Origin: Lachnospiraceae bacterium UBA7182
Lineage (GTDB): Bacteria; Bacillota; Clostridia; Lachnospirales; Lachnospiraceae
Length of the DNA: 64,000 nt
Direction: 5' to 3'
Assembly: GCA_002491115.1 (NCBI GenBank)
Contig: DKVI01000021.1
Span: forward strand, 1 to 64,000
The notes beneath the pieces are model-generated. The model worked only from the letters and a program-made list of their open reading frames with translations. It did no database searches and was not told where the DNA came from. Below are positions 1-8,227 of the stretch, in pieces; positions within the stretch are counted from its first letter, which is position 1, and each line of letters starts with the position of its first letter. The position numbers were made by a program, and so were the translations under genes.

Positions 1-35
1 AAATTTTTTATGCGTCAGTGCTGGCTCTCAACTGG

Positions 36-2510
36 CTATTTTATTACATCAAAAACGAAGACGGCAGCCTCCCCAACTGCCGCCGTCTCCGCCGCCGTGA
101 CCTGATACTTCCGGGTCACTTTTCCGCTGTAATTCCCCTTTCCTTTTATAATGACTGTCGCTGTCTTACCGGCTTTTTTGTTGTTCTTGTAGCTGGCCGT
201 GTAGTCTACGCCCATGGTAAGCTTCACGCCGTCCACGGTGACTAAAATCTCCGGCTTCGCGCCGCTTTTCTGATACGGGGCGCTCTTTGCCACAGTAACG
301 TCTCCTTCCGCGATCGGCGCCGCCTTGACCTTGAAAGTTTTCTTAAGGACGCCGGAGTAGTTTCCTATCCCGGTAAATATGGCGGTCGCCGTACCTTTCG
401 CGCCGGTGTTGGCATAGCGGACAGTGTAGTCTGTACCTTCTTTGAGCGTGCCGACATTTTTGAGTGTCAGCGTCGCTTCCGGCCTGGCTCCCCTGTAAGC
501 CATGGACGCCACAGAGGCTTTCGCCTTGGTAATACTGATGCTTTCGTCTTTATCCGTCACTTTGTAGGGGACACTAAACTCTCCTTTACAGCTTCCTCTT
601 CCGCTGACATGCATCGTATATTCGCCCTTCTTCGTGGGCGCTTTTTTCGTCACCTTTCCTGTATCATTATTTTCATAGGTCAGCACATAATCCATATTTA
701 CTTTCAGGAGGACGCCGTCTTTTATAACAGCAGGCGTATAAACCTTCCCCACCGGATGGACAGCCGTGTAGACCAACTGGCTTTCGTCCAGCATGGCTTT
801 GCCAATTGCAAAAGCAACTGTGTATGTACCCGTGTAGCTGCCCTTCCCTTTTACCGTGACGCACGGTGCTTTCTTAGCGGAAGCGACAGGCACTTTTATA
901 TTGTTTTTATATGTAAGGATATAATCCCGCCCTTCCTCCAGCCGCTGCTCCTGGTCGTATACATGCACCTCGGGCTTGATGGCTTTGCCTGTGTAAGTCT
1001 GCGCTTTAACTGCCGCGACCCAAAAGCCGTCGTGCTCGCCCGCAGCAAAAGTATCTCCCGGGAGTACGCCCTCATATTCGCTCTGCAAAACCCAGCCCGC
1101 GTACAGAGTCATGTCACCGTCTACTGTATCTACTGCAAAATCCCACTGCGTTGCACACGCGGCTTCTTTGTACCAGCCGACGAATATATAGCCTTCCTCG
1201 GTCGGCGCGGTCGGTTCTTTGACTTTGCTTCCCTTTTTGATATTTTTATAATCCGCGCCGGTATATTCGGGGAGGGCAGTTCCTCTTCCCTGCAGGTCGA
1301 AAGTCAACGTACAGGTGGGGGGCTCCGGATCTTTTCCCGCTTCTTTCCAGCCTGCGTACAGGGTTGTGTCACCGTCTAGTGTATCTGCCGCAAAATCCCA
1401 CAATGTCGTGCATATGGCTTCTTTGTACCAGCCGGTGAATATATAGCCTTCCTCGGTCGGCGCGGTCGGTTCTTTGACTTTGCTTCCCTTTTTGATGCCT
1501 TTATAATCCTCACCGGTATATTCAGGAAGGGCAGTTCCTCTTCCCTGCAGGTCAAAGGTCAATGTACAGATGGGGATCTCCGGATCTTTTCCCACTTCTT
1601 TCCAGCCTGCATACAGGGTTGTGTCACCGTTTACCACGTCTATTTCAAAATCCCACAGTGTTGTACACTCGGCTTCTTTATACCAGCCGGTGAACTGATA
1701 GCCTTTCGCGGTTGGTGCGGTCGGTTCCTTGACCATGCTGCCTTTTTTTACATTAGTATAAGCTACGCTTGCGTACTCAGAGAGGGCAGTCCCTTTGCCC
1801 CGTAAGTCAAATGTCACGGTGAAGGTGAAATTCTCCGGCTCTTTTTCTGCTTCTCTCCAACCTGCGTACAGAGTTGTATTCTCATCCACTGTGTCTTTTT
1901 CAAAATCCCACAATGTCGTGCATGCAGCTTCTTTGTACCAACCAGTGAATATATAACCTTCTCTGACCACAGAAGGCAATTCTCCGGGTCTCTGTCCTCT
2001 TTTAACTGTCCTAGATGTTTCACTCAATCCTGTGCCGCCGTTGGCATCAAATATGATGATGCATGTTTCCTCATCTGGAAGCGGTGCTACACCTAACGAG
2101 ACAAACTTTCTGTTATATTTTTTCGCATAAGATTCGGCGGTGGAACCAGAGTAGCCATATATGGTTGCATTCCCGGACAGAGTAGTCGATATATCATAAA
2201 TCCGGCAGCCCGGATTTAAAATCTGGATGGATGCTAAACCGCTGCATCCCCCAAAAGCACCATACTCTATACTCGTCACACTATCTGGGATGCTTATGCT
2301 TGTTAGGCCTCTACATCCCAAAAAAGCACTATCCCCTATGCTTGTCACACTATCTGGGATTATTATGCTTGTTAAGCCGCTACATCCCTTAAAAGCCTGA
2401 GAAGGTATGCTTTCTTTCCATCCAAATTCATAATCGTACCCGCCTCCTGTTGGTCCTGCGCTTGTTAAGCTACTACAACCAGAAAACGCATTGTCCCCTA
2501 TATTTGTCAC
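36..2510 (-). CDS. 5'-truncated BspA-like LRR / InlB-repeat surface protein
   Basis: The product (824 codons from a GTG at 2510) has three parts. First come LRR_5 (BspA-type) repeats with the motif IPDSVTSIG and a closing cap (about residues 1-135). Next are four Listeria-Bacteroides (InlB B-type) repeats containing FTGWYKEA and LYAGW; their conserved DNA motif recurs exactly every 255 bp (1099, 1354, 1609, 1864). Last are MBG-like repeats with DYxLxYKNN and KGxGxYxG motifs up to the stop at 36. Such proteins are normally exported adhesins or surface proteins. This copy has no signal peptide, and its frame stays open upstream into a PIN-domain remnant rather than a normal N-terminus. The GTG has no convincing ribosome site. 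The C-terminal half resembles the giant gene at 11580-26258, so the two are paralogous. It is probably not exported and may be a pseudogene. Confidence 0.7.
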   Translation of the reverse strand: MTNIGDNAFSGCSSLTSAGPTGGGYDYEFGWKESIPSQAFKGCSGLTSIIIPDSVTSIGDSAFLGCRGLTSISIPDSVTSIEYGAFGGCSGLASIQILNPGCRIYDISTTLSGNATIYGYSGSTAESYAKKYNRKFVSLGVAPLPDEETCIIIFDANGGTGLSETSRTVKRGQRPGELPSVVREGYIFTGWYKEAACTTLWDFEKDTVDENTTLYAGWREAEKEPENFTFTVTFDLRGKGTALSEYASVAYTNVKKGSMVKEPTAPTAKGYQFTGWYKEAECTTLWDFEIDVVNGDTTLYAGWKEVGKDPEIPICTLTFDLQGRGTALPEYTGEDYKGIKKGSKVKEPTAPTEEGYIFTGWYKEAICTTLWDFAADTLDGDTTLYAGWKEAGKDPEPPTCTLTFDLQGRGTALPEYTGADYKNIKKGSKVKEPTAPTEEGYIFVGWYKEAACATQWDFAVDTVDGDMTLYAGWVLQSEYEGVLPGDTFAAGEHDGFWVAAVKAQTYTGKAIKPEVHVYDQEQRLEEGRDYILTYKNNIKVPVASAKKAPCVTVKGKGSYTGTYTVAFAIGKAMLDESQLVYTAVHPVGKVYTPAVIKDGVLLKVNMDYVLTYENNDTGKVTKKAPTKKGEYTMHVSGRGSCKGEFSVPYKVTDKDESISITKAKASVASMAYRGARPEATLTLKNVGTLKEGTDYTVRYANTGAKGTATAIFTGIGNYSGVLKKTFKVKAAPIAEGDVTVAKSAPYQKSGAKPEILVTVDGVKLTMGVDYTASYKNNKKAGKTATVIIKGKGNYSGKVTRKYQVTAAETAAVGEAAVFVFDVIK

Positions 2511-2558
2511 ACTATCCGGGATACTTATGCTTGTTAAACTATCGCAATTGCTAAACGC

Positions 2559-2666
2559 AGATGTAATGATATCACATCCGGCCAGGATCGCTGCCGCGAT
2601 ATGCTGGCAGTCGTCAAAGCTCTTTTTCTTCAGAATACCAAAATCAATGAATTTACAGGCTTTCTG
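2559..2666 (-). pseudogene. C-terminal fragment of a PIN-domain protein, fused in frame to LRR repeats
   Basis: After a TGA at 2667-2669 the minus strand reads about 36 codons including FIDFGILKKKSFDDCQHIA and AGCDIIT. This matches the acidic C-terminal motif (DDCQHIAxAIxxGCDxI) of a PIN-domain family usually paired with small antitoxins. After ITS the frame switches without a stop to LRR sequence (AFSNCDSLTSISIPDSV), which continues into the gene ending at 36. The family normally continues with SWN-FKH here, so this looks like a recombination joint. A short ORF with a good ribosome site (ATG at 2688, reading MPLMEIL) precedes it in another frame and may be part of the same broken gene. The assignment is from recalled family motifs and no search was run. 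Confidence 0.6.
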
Positions 2667-2899
2667 TCAAAATTTCCATAAGCGGCATTTCTCCTTGTAT
2701 AAGTTAAGCCCCCTGCCTTTTCGGGGCAAGAGGCTTAAAAACTTTTTCACGGTCTGTTTATTATTCGCATGACCGGGAACGGACTACTTTTCAAGTAAGG
2801 ATAAAAGGCTGTCATAAAACCTGCTCATAGATAGCAAAGCATTTATGATGGCAACGCCATCCAGAATCCATCAGAAGATCAACAGAGAGCTGTTCCACA

Positions 2900-3304
2900 T
2901 CAGACACTAATAATAAAGGATTCATTGTAATATGGAATCAGGCTATCATGCGTCATAAACTTCATTCCCTCTGATTTTGCCTGAGCAAGCAAAATTCTAT
3001 CAAAAGGATCTTTATGTGGAGGGGCATCTTTTGAGCGTGCCAAAGTTTCTAATTCAGCCGAATATTTATTAAATATCGGCAATGATATAAAACCATTCTC
3101 TTCGCATCCCTTTTCAAGATGTATCCCGCTGTATAAAAATGTTTCTGGATGAGCCATATGTTTAATCGTAATCTCTCATATAGAAGCGGCACTGTAATAA
3201 ATCTCATTGTTCTCATCAAGTATCATTGTCTTTGCTACATCCGACAATTCCTCCGAATCCAATACCGTCCATATTGCAATATGTGTATCCAGTAAAATCT
3301 TCAT
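2900..3304 (-). pseudogene. PIN-domain toxin (VapC-like), interrupted by an in-frame TGA
   Basis: Read from the ATG at 3304, the product begins MKILLDTHIAIWTV, a typical PIN N-terminus with the first catalytic Asp. It runs through YYSAASI, hits TGA at 3176-3178, then continues EITIKH...PPHKDPFDRILLAQAKSEG...FMTHD to the stop at 2900. The family has Trp at this position (S-x-W-E-I), so a single TGG-to-TGA change explains the stop. The total of 134 codons is normal for VapC-type RNases. The start overlaps the stop of the upstream antitoxin by ATGA, the usual arrangement. An internal ATG could give an 85-residue C-terminal fragment lacking the first catalytic residue. The toxin is most likely inactive. 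Suppression or recoding is possible but there is no evidence for it. Confidence 0.8.
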
Positions 3305-3558
3305 ACCTCTTCCACTCCAAACAATCTGGCAATTTCATCATTACATTCATCAATATCGTGACCATCCGCAATAAATTTCTGACCTTTCATACTTCCAAGC
3401 CTGCGTTTTTTCCCCTTTGCATTAACATCATGATTTATATCCACACGTTTTGATTCTGCCGGCATCACAAACCGCTGTATCATATCGAGAATAAAAATCA
3501 GACTATCATCTGAAAGCCCCTCTATAGACTGTGTGATTTGATTTTGCAGTGTTGACAT
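3301..3558 (-). CDS. Antitoxin of a PIN-toxin pair
   Basis: This 85-residue protein sits immediately upstream of the broken VapC-like gene, with its TGA overlapping the toxin ATG (ATGA). The N-terminal half (MSTLQNQITQSIEGLSDDSLIFILDMIQRF) is helical, like the N-termini of small antitoxins found with PIN toxins in Clostridia. The C-terminal half is charged and ends in IARLFGVEEV, plausibly the toxin-binding tail. An AGGCGGGG ribosome site precedes the ATG. It would normally bind its toxin and repress the operon. With the partner truncated it may be a leftover. Function is inferred from gene order and size more than from a specific motif. Confidence 0.65.
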   Translation of the reverse strand: MSTLQNQITQSIEGLSDDSLIFILDMIQRFVMPAESKRVDINHDVNAKGKKRRLGSMKGQKFIADGHDIDECNDEIARLFGVEEV

Positions 3559-3711
3559 AACAAGACCCCGCCTTTCTGGAATTACTCTGTCATCAAGTCC
3601 ATCTTTCTTTTTCTGCTTACATTATACCCATCCGGAAACCGAAACGCAATCAAATTTCCGGCACTATCACAAAAATATTATACCCTGAATTCTACACAGC
3701 CTGCTGAAGAC

Positions 3712-4160
3712 TTATCCCATAGCTTGAAAATGATCCAGTTCTTCCCTGTATGCATCAAAGGTCCGGTCGTCAAACAGCACCCACTTGATGACATCAATCT
3801 CTCCGGGATGTTCCGAAACAAATTCTTTTGTCGTGCGGACGGCGATCTTTACCGCCTCATCTAACGGAAACCAGTATATCCGTGTGGAAATTGACGGGAA
3901 CGCAATCTTCCTTATGCCCTTTTTTACCGCAAGCTCCAGACAGGACCGGTAACAGGAAGCGAGAAGCTCCCGCTCCTTCTTATTCCCGCCGCGCCAACGC
4001 GGCCCAGGAGTATGGATTATATACGCACAGGGAAGCTTATATGCGTTTGTTATTTTCGCCTTCCCTGTTTCACAGCCGCTTAAGAGACGGCACTCCTCCA
4101 ATAGCTCATGACCTGCGGCGCGATGGATTGCCCCGTCCACGCCCCCGCCTCCAAGCAGAC
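3712..4160 (-). pseudogene. Macro-domain protein remnant (Appr-1''-p processing family), N-terminus lost
   Basis: The frame encodes [23 protein letters not shown], the hallmark ADP-ribose-binding loop of macro domains, then [27 protein letters not shown] and a normal C-terminus. About 150 of some 180 residues remain. The preceding strand with the conserved IVNAAN motif is missing. Immediately upstream, in another frame, is the end of the ADP-ribosylglycohydrolase gene ([14 protein letters not shown]). The simplest reading is a deletion joining the 3' end of the hydrolase gene to the middle of an adjacent macro-domain gene. An ATG at 4188 lies in this frame but would add hydrolase-derived residues, not the missing motif. 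It is probably non-functional. Confidence 0.7.
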
Positions 4161-5263
4161 AGGTCGTCCGCCATCTCAAGGATGACATCGGAAAGTTCCA
4201 GATTCTGTTTCCATTTTTCCTCTATCGCTTCGTAGCCGCAAAGCGCCCCCAGAATATTTCCCGTAACCGCTCCTGTGGAATCGCTGTCGCCGCCGTGGTT
4301 CACAGCCGCTGTGATCCCCGCGGAAAAATCATCCTGGTATTTCAGAGAACAGTATATGGCGATGCCAAGCGTCTCCTCCGCAACCCAGCCCTCGCCCAGT
4401 CTGTGGATATTGTCAAGGTCGCCCTCGCCGTTTTCGGAAAGTAAAACGGCAAGCTCCATCATCCTGACAAGTGTGCTTAAATAAGGCTCCCCGGAAAACA
4501 GCTCAGTCATTGTTTCCTTCGCTTCCAGCACAATTTCCTTCAGCGTCATCTCGCGCCCTGGATAGACAATGCGGTTTATGATATGCACAAGGGCGGCAGC
4601 ACTCATATAACCAAGGGGATGTCCGTGGGTAACCGCCGCAATTTCCGCTCCTTCTCTGTCAAGCTCTTTGATTTCCCCATGGAAATCATACCGCAGAGCC
4701 AGCGGCGCCACCCGCATAATTCCGCCGCAGCCCTTACTGTTGTTCTGCGGATCATCCATGCAACCCGGGGTTCCTCCCCTAAGGGCGGATATGCAGGTAT
4801 TTCCGGGCGCCCTGCGGCTGTATAACTCCGGCACATCCAGCAGCCATGAAATGTGTTTTCCCCCGGATTTTCGGAGCATTTTCTGGGCCTTGTCGAAACT
4901 CTGCTCCTGCGTAAGCAGCCAGTCCATGTAAGAATCCGCTACATAATCGTGCGGATTGCCGCCGACGCCGCGCATAGACAGTCTGGTGTCCGCAACAAGT
5001 ATGCCGTCCGCCGTAAACAGCGACATCTGCGTATCGTCTGAAATCAGGGCTTTCCCGCTCTCCTTGTCAAGTGCATATTCCCGGATTCCCTGTGCGCCGT
5101 ATTTTAAGAAAATCTCACTTTCGCTGAAAAATTCGATTGGGTATCCCAGCGCATCCCCCACTGCGCCGCCAAAGAGGCTTCCCCTGATTTTATCAAGCCA
5201 GGCCTCTCTTTCTTTTTTCCTTTCAAGAACCGTGTCAATCTCTTTCCCGTTTTCATTTTTCAT
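4106..5263 (-). CDS. ADP-ribosylglycohydrolase family protein
   Basis: This 385-residue protein is predicted to remove ADP-ribose from proteins or small molecules. It has the family's metal-binding motifs: [10 protein letters not shown] near residue 30, ISDDTQMS near 80, and [15 protein letters not shown] toward the C-terminus, matching the paired Mg-binding Asp/Glu residues of the ARH/DraG fold. The start at 5263 is chosen because AAGGAAATCACT precedes the ATG and the upstream frame has no family resemblance. The last 15 or so residues (from about [10 protein letters not shown]) are frameshifted macro-domain sequence, so the natural C-terminus was lost in the joining event, but the catalytic core looks complete. 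Paired hydrolase and macro-domain genes suggest an ADP-ribose processing module that has partly decayed. Confidence 0.85.
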   Translation of the reverse strand: MKNENGKEIDTVLERKKEREAWLDKIRGSLFGGAVGDALGYPIEFFSESEIFLKYGAQGIREYALDKESGKALISDDTQMSLFTADGILVADTRLSMRGVGGNPHDYVADSYMDWLLTQEQSFDKAQKMLRKSGGKHISWLLDVPELYSRRAPGNTCISALRGGTPGCMDDPQNNSKGCGGIMRVAPLALRYDFHGEIKELDREGAEIAAVTHGHPLGYMSAAALVHIINRIVYPGREMTLKEIVLEAKETMTELFSGEPYLSTLVRMMELAVLLSENGEGDLDNIHRLGEGWVAEETLGIAIYCSLKYQDDFSAGITAAVNHGGDSDSTGAVTGNILGALCGYEAIEEKWKQNLELSDVILEMADDLSAWRRGRGRGNPSRRRS

Positions 5264-5491
5264 AGTGATTTCCTTACCGAAATGCAATTTTACCGTACCA
5301 TACACGCCCGAAACAAAAAACCGAAATTCATTACCCGGAAGGGCTTCCATCTTTGTCAGCGCTGTTATCCCAATCTTTGCAGGGATTGGACATTTATACT
5401 TTATCACAAAAAAAGGTTCCTTTTCTATATCTATTTTTCACTTGAAGAAAGTTTTACACTATTGTTATGTTATCCCGGCCTGGCAGTTTTC

Positions 5492-5519
5492 TTGATTTCT
5501 ACCGCGTAGATGCTATAAT
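5492..5519 (+). promoter_or_regulatory. Predicted sigma-A promoter of the alpha/beta hydrolase gene
   Basis: TTGATT (5492-5497) and TATAAT (5514-5519) are separated by 16 bp. The -10 box lies about 20 bp before the ribosome site of the gene starting at 5541. Confidence 0.6.
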
Positions 5520-5540
5520 CAATGAAAGGAGGAATGCACC

Positions 5541-6365
5541 ATGAGTGATTTAAGGAAAAAAACATATGAAACCCGATCCGGTGTTATCCATTATTGGCTG
5601 CATGTCATAAATTTTGATTCTGTTACACTGGTGTTCCTGCCCGGTCTGACTGCTGACCACAGACTATTCGACAGGCAAATTGAATATTTTAAAGATAAAT
5701 ATAACGTCCTTGTATGGGATGCGCCCGCTCATGCCGCTTCATGGCCGTTTACATTTGATTTTGATCTAATGGATAAGGCAAAGTGGTTAGACGGCATTTT
5801 CAATCAGGAAAAAATAACAAAACCCGTTATTGTGGGCCAGTCAATGGGCGGCTACGTCGGACAGGCATATGCTGAACTGTATCCTGAAAAATTGAAAGGC
5901 TTTGTCTCGATTGATTCTGCTCCTCTCCAAAGAAAATATGTGACGGCAATGGAAATTTGGCTTTTGAAAAGAATGGAACCCGTTTATTTTTATTACCCAT
6001 GGAAATTACTTTTAAAATCGGGAACAAACGGAGTTGCTGCCTCTGACTATGGACAAAATCTGATGCACAAAATGATGATGGTATATGACGGAGATAAAAA
6101 GCGATACGCCCAAATAGCCGGCCATGGATTTAAAATTCTGGCAGACGCGATGGAGAAGGACCTGCCATATAAGATCAAATGCCCGGCACTGTTGATCTGC
6201 GGGGAACAAGATCATGCCGGCTCATGTATCAGATATAATAAAATGTGGCATAAAAGTGATAACATTCCGCTGGAATGGATTAAAAACGCCGGCCACAACG
6301 CAAACACAGATCAACCGGAAATCGTGAACCGCCTGATAAATCACCTGGCTAAACAAGTACAATGA
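5541..6365 (+). CDS. Alpha/beta-fold hydrolase
   Basis: This 274-residue cytoplasmic protein has the complete alpha/beta-hydrolase signature. An oxyanion-region motif FLPGLTADH lies near residue 36, the nucleophile elbow is GQSMGGYVG (Ser near residue 100), an acid is in ICGEQDHAG, and the catalytic His is in NAGHNANTDQPE near the C-terminus. A strong AAAGGAGG ribosome site stands before the ATG, with its own predicted promoter. The substrate cannot be named from sequence; the family includes esterases, peptidases and C-C hydrolases. It is separated by 87 bp from the AAA-ATPase gene downstream and shows no obvious pathway link to its neighbours. Confidence 0.85.
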   Translation: MSDLRKKTYETRSGVIHYWLHVINFDSVTLVFLPGLTADHRLFDRQIEYFKDKYNVLVWDAPAHAASWPFTFDFDLMDKAKWLDGIFNQEKITKPVIVGQSMGGYVGQAYAELYPEKLKGFVSIDSAPLQRKYVTAMEIWLLKRMEPVYFYYPWKLLLKSGTNGVAASDYGQNLMHKMMMVYDGDKKRYAQIAGHGFKILADAMEKDLPYKIKCPALLICGEQDHAGSCIRYNKMWHKSDNIPLEWIKNAGHNANTDQPEIVNRLINHLAKQVQ

Positions 6366-6452
6366 TAAATTTGCAATTCTCAGTTTATCGGTAAACCATT
6401 TATGAAAAGGGGATATAAAATCAAAAAGAAACCGCAAAGGAGGCGCCAAAAC

Positions 6453-8159
6453 TTGAATCATACACTAAAACTCCCTGTCGGCATCGAAAATTTTGAAGAA
6501 CTCCGTACAGAAGGATTTTACTATGTGGATAAAACCAGAATGATCACGGAACTGCTAAATGACCGGAATAAAGTGACTCTTTTCACCCGCCCGAGGCGCT
6601 TCGGCAAATCGCTGAACATGAGTATGCTGAAACATTTCTTTTCTTACGACTGCGATCCGGCGCTTTTCGACGGACTTGCCATCGCAGAGGAAAGAGAACT
6701 CTGTGAAAAGTACATGGGGAAATACCCGGTAATCTCTGTCTCGCTTAAAAGTGTGGAAGCCCCCGAATATGATTATGCGGAGGCGGAAATGTGTACCGTT
6801 ATCGGGAATGAAGCCCTTCGCTTTCGTTTCCTGCTGGACAGCGACAGACTTTCAGAAGAAGAGAAAAAGCAATACCAGAAGTTGATTCATATAGATGACG
6901 GCGACCAGAGGATGTTCTCCATTTCCAGAGATACACTGACGGCCAGCCTGCGGACTTTATCCGGCCTCCTGTACAGGCACTATGGACAGAAAGCAGTCCT
7001 CCTGATCGACGAATACGACGTACCTCTGGACAAGGCGCAGCAGTACGGATACTATAACGAGATGGTCAGCCTGATCCGCGGCATGTTCGGGCAAGCGTTC
7101 AAAACGAATGACAATATCTTTATCGCCGTCCTGACCGGGTGCCTGCGCATTGCGAAGGAGAGCATCTTCACCGGCCTTAACAATTTCCGGGTCATGTCCG
7201 TCACGAACGTCCGCTTTAACGAGCATTTCGGCTTTTCCGACAATGAGGTAAAAACAATGCTTGCATACTACGGGCTGGAAGACAAATACGGCGTCACAAA
7301 GGAATGGTACGACGGCTACCGTTTCGGAAACGCGGATGTATACTGCCCGTGGGACGTCATCAACCATGTGGCCCAGCTCCGCTTCGAGCCGGACGCCCTC
7401 CCAAAAGCCTACTGGATCAATTCCAGCGGCAACGCCATCCTGCGCGCGCTCGTCAAACAGGCGGATACAAAGACAATGCGCGAACTGGAACAGCTGGTAA
7501 ACGGTATGCCCGTCGTCAAAAAAATACACGAAGAACTGACCTACAACGAGGTGTACGACAGCACGGACAACCTGTGGAGTGTCCTTTTCACCACCGGCTA
7601 TCTCACCGGACGCCGGGAGACCGCCCCGGACACTTATGAGCTTGTCATCCCCAACCGCGAGATACGCATGATTTTTACAGATCAGATACTCTCCTGGTTC
7701 TACGAGGAAGCCGGGAAAGATACACATACATTTTCTGCTTTCTGTGAAGCGTTTGAACACGGGGACACCGCGGAGGCGGAACGCCTGTTTACCGCTTACC
7801 TGAAAAAGACGATCAGCGTCCGCGACACTGCCACGGCAGACGGACTGAAAGAGAATTTCTACCACGGTCTCCTCCTGGGACTTTTAGACCGGCAGGGGAA
7901 ATGGTTCATCCGCTCAAATGTGGAATCCGGGGACGGATACAGCGACATCCTCATAGAGACAGACTCCGATACCGGCATCGTGATCGAGGTCAAATATGCC
8001 GGGAAAGGCAGCCTGGAAGCGGCCTGCAAAGAAGCGCTGGCGCAGATCGAAGAAAAAAACTACGCGCAGCAGCTGATAGACGACGAAATGAAGACTGTCT
8101 TAAAATACGGCATTGCCTGCCGCAGGAAAACCTGCATGGTACGCATGGCGCCACAATAA
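6453..8159 (+). CDS. AAA-ATPase-like protein with C-terminal PD-(D/E)XK nuclease-like domain
   Basis: The protein of about 568 residues belongs to the AAA-ATPase_like / PDDEXK_9 (formerly DUF1703) group. The N-terminal motif LPVGIENFEELRTEGFYYVDKT is typical, followed by TRPRRFGKSLNMSML (Walker A variant) and VLLIDEYDVPLD (Walker B). The C-terminal domain ends with GYSDILIETD...IVIEVKYA, the D...ExK core of PD-(D/E)XK enzymes. The start is set at TTG 6453 because AAAGGAGG (6436-6443) lies 9 bp upstream and the family usually begins just before LPVGIENF; an in-frame ATG at 6402 is the alternative. The role of the family is unknown. Many copies occur in gut Bacteroidetes and Clostridia, and a mobile-element or defence role has been suggested but not proven. 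Confidence 0.85.
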   Translation: MNHTLKLPVGIENFEELRTEGFYYVDKTRMITELLNDRNKVTLFTRPRRFGKSLNMSMLKHFFSYDCDPALFDGLAIAEERELCEKYMGKYPVISVSLKSVEAPEYDYAEAEMCTVIGNEALRFRFLLDSDRLSEEEKKQYQKLIHIDDGDQRMFSISRDTLTASLRTLSGLLYRHYGQKAVLLIDEYDVPLDKAQQYGYYNEMVSLIRGMFGQAFKTNDNIFIAVLTGCLRIAKESIFTGLNNFRVMSVTNVRFNEHFGFSDNEVKTMLAYYGLEDKYGVTKEWYDGYRFGNADVYCPWDVINHVAQLRFEPDALPKAYWINSSGNAILRALVKQADTKTMRELEQLVNGMPVVKKIHEELTYNEVYDSTDNLWSVLFTTGYLTGRRETAPDTYELVIPNREIRMIFTDQILSWFYEEAGKDTHTFSAFCEAFEHGDTAEAERLFTAYLKKTISVRDTATADGLKENFYHGLLLGLLDRQGKWFIRSNVESGDGYSDILIETDSDTGIVIEVKYAGKGSLEAACKEALAQIEEKNYAQQLIDDEMKTVLKYGIACRRKTCMVRMAPQ

Positions 8160-8161
8160 TC

Positions 8162-8190
8162 TTCCCATTTCTCCCAAATCGTGCTATACT
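8162..8190 (+). promoter_or_regulatory. Possible promoter of tyrA
   Basis: TTCCCA (8162-8167), 17 bp, then TATACT (8185-8190), located 38 bp before the chosen tyrA start. The -35 box is weak. Confidence 0.35.
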
Positions 8191-8227
8191 TAAGACATTA
8201 ACGTGCTAAACTATGAGGAGACTTATT

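Noticed and set aside
2816..2900. Short minus-strand frame reading LSVDLLMDSGW and onward before the PIN remnants
   Set aside because: Only about 30 codons with no ribosome site or family match; could be another relic but cannot be supported.
3176..3178. TGA as selenocysteine or suppressed stop
   Set aside because: No SECIS-like hairpin was evident after the codon, and the family has Trp at this position; a nonsense mutation is simpler.
6957..7865. 302-codon minus-strand ORF
   Set aside because: Lies wholly within the AAA-ATPase gene, which has clear Walker and PD-(D/E)XK motifs; the reverse frame has none.
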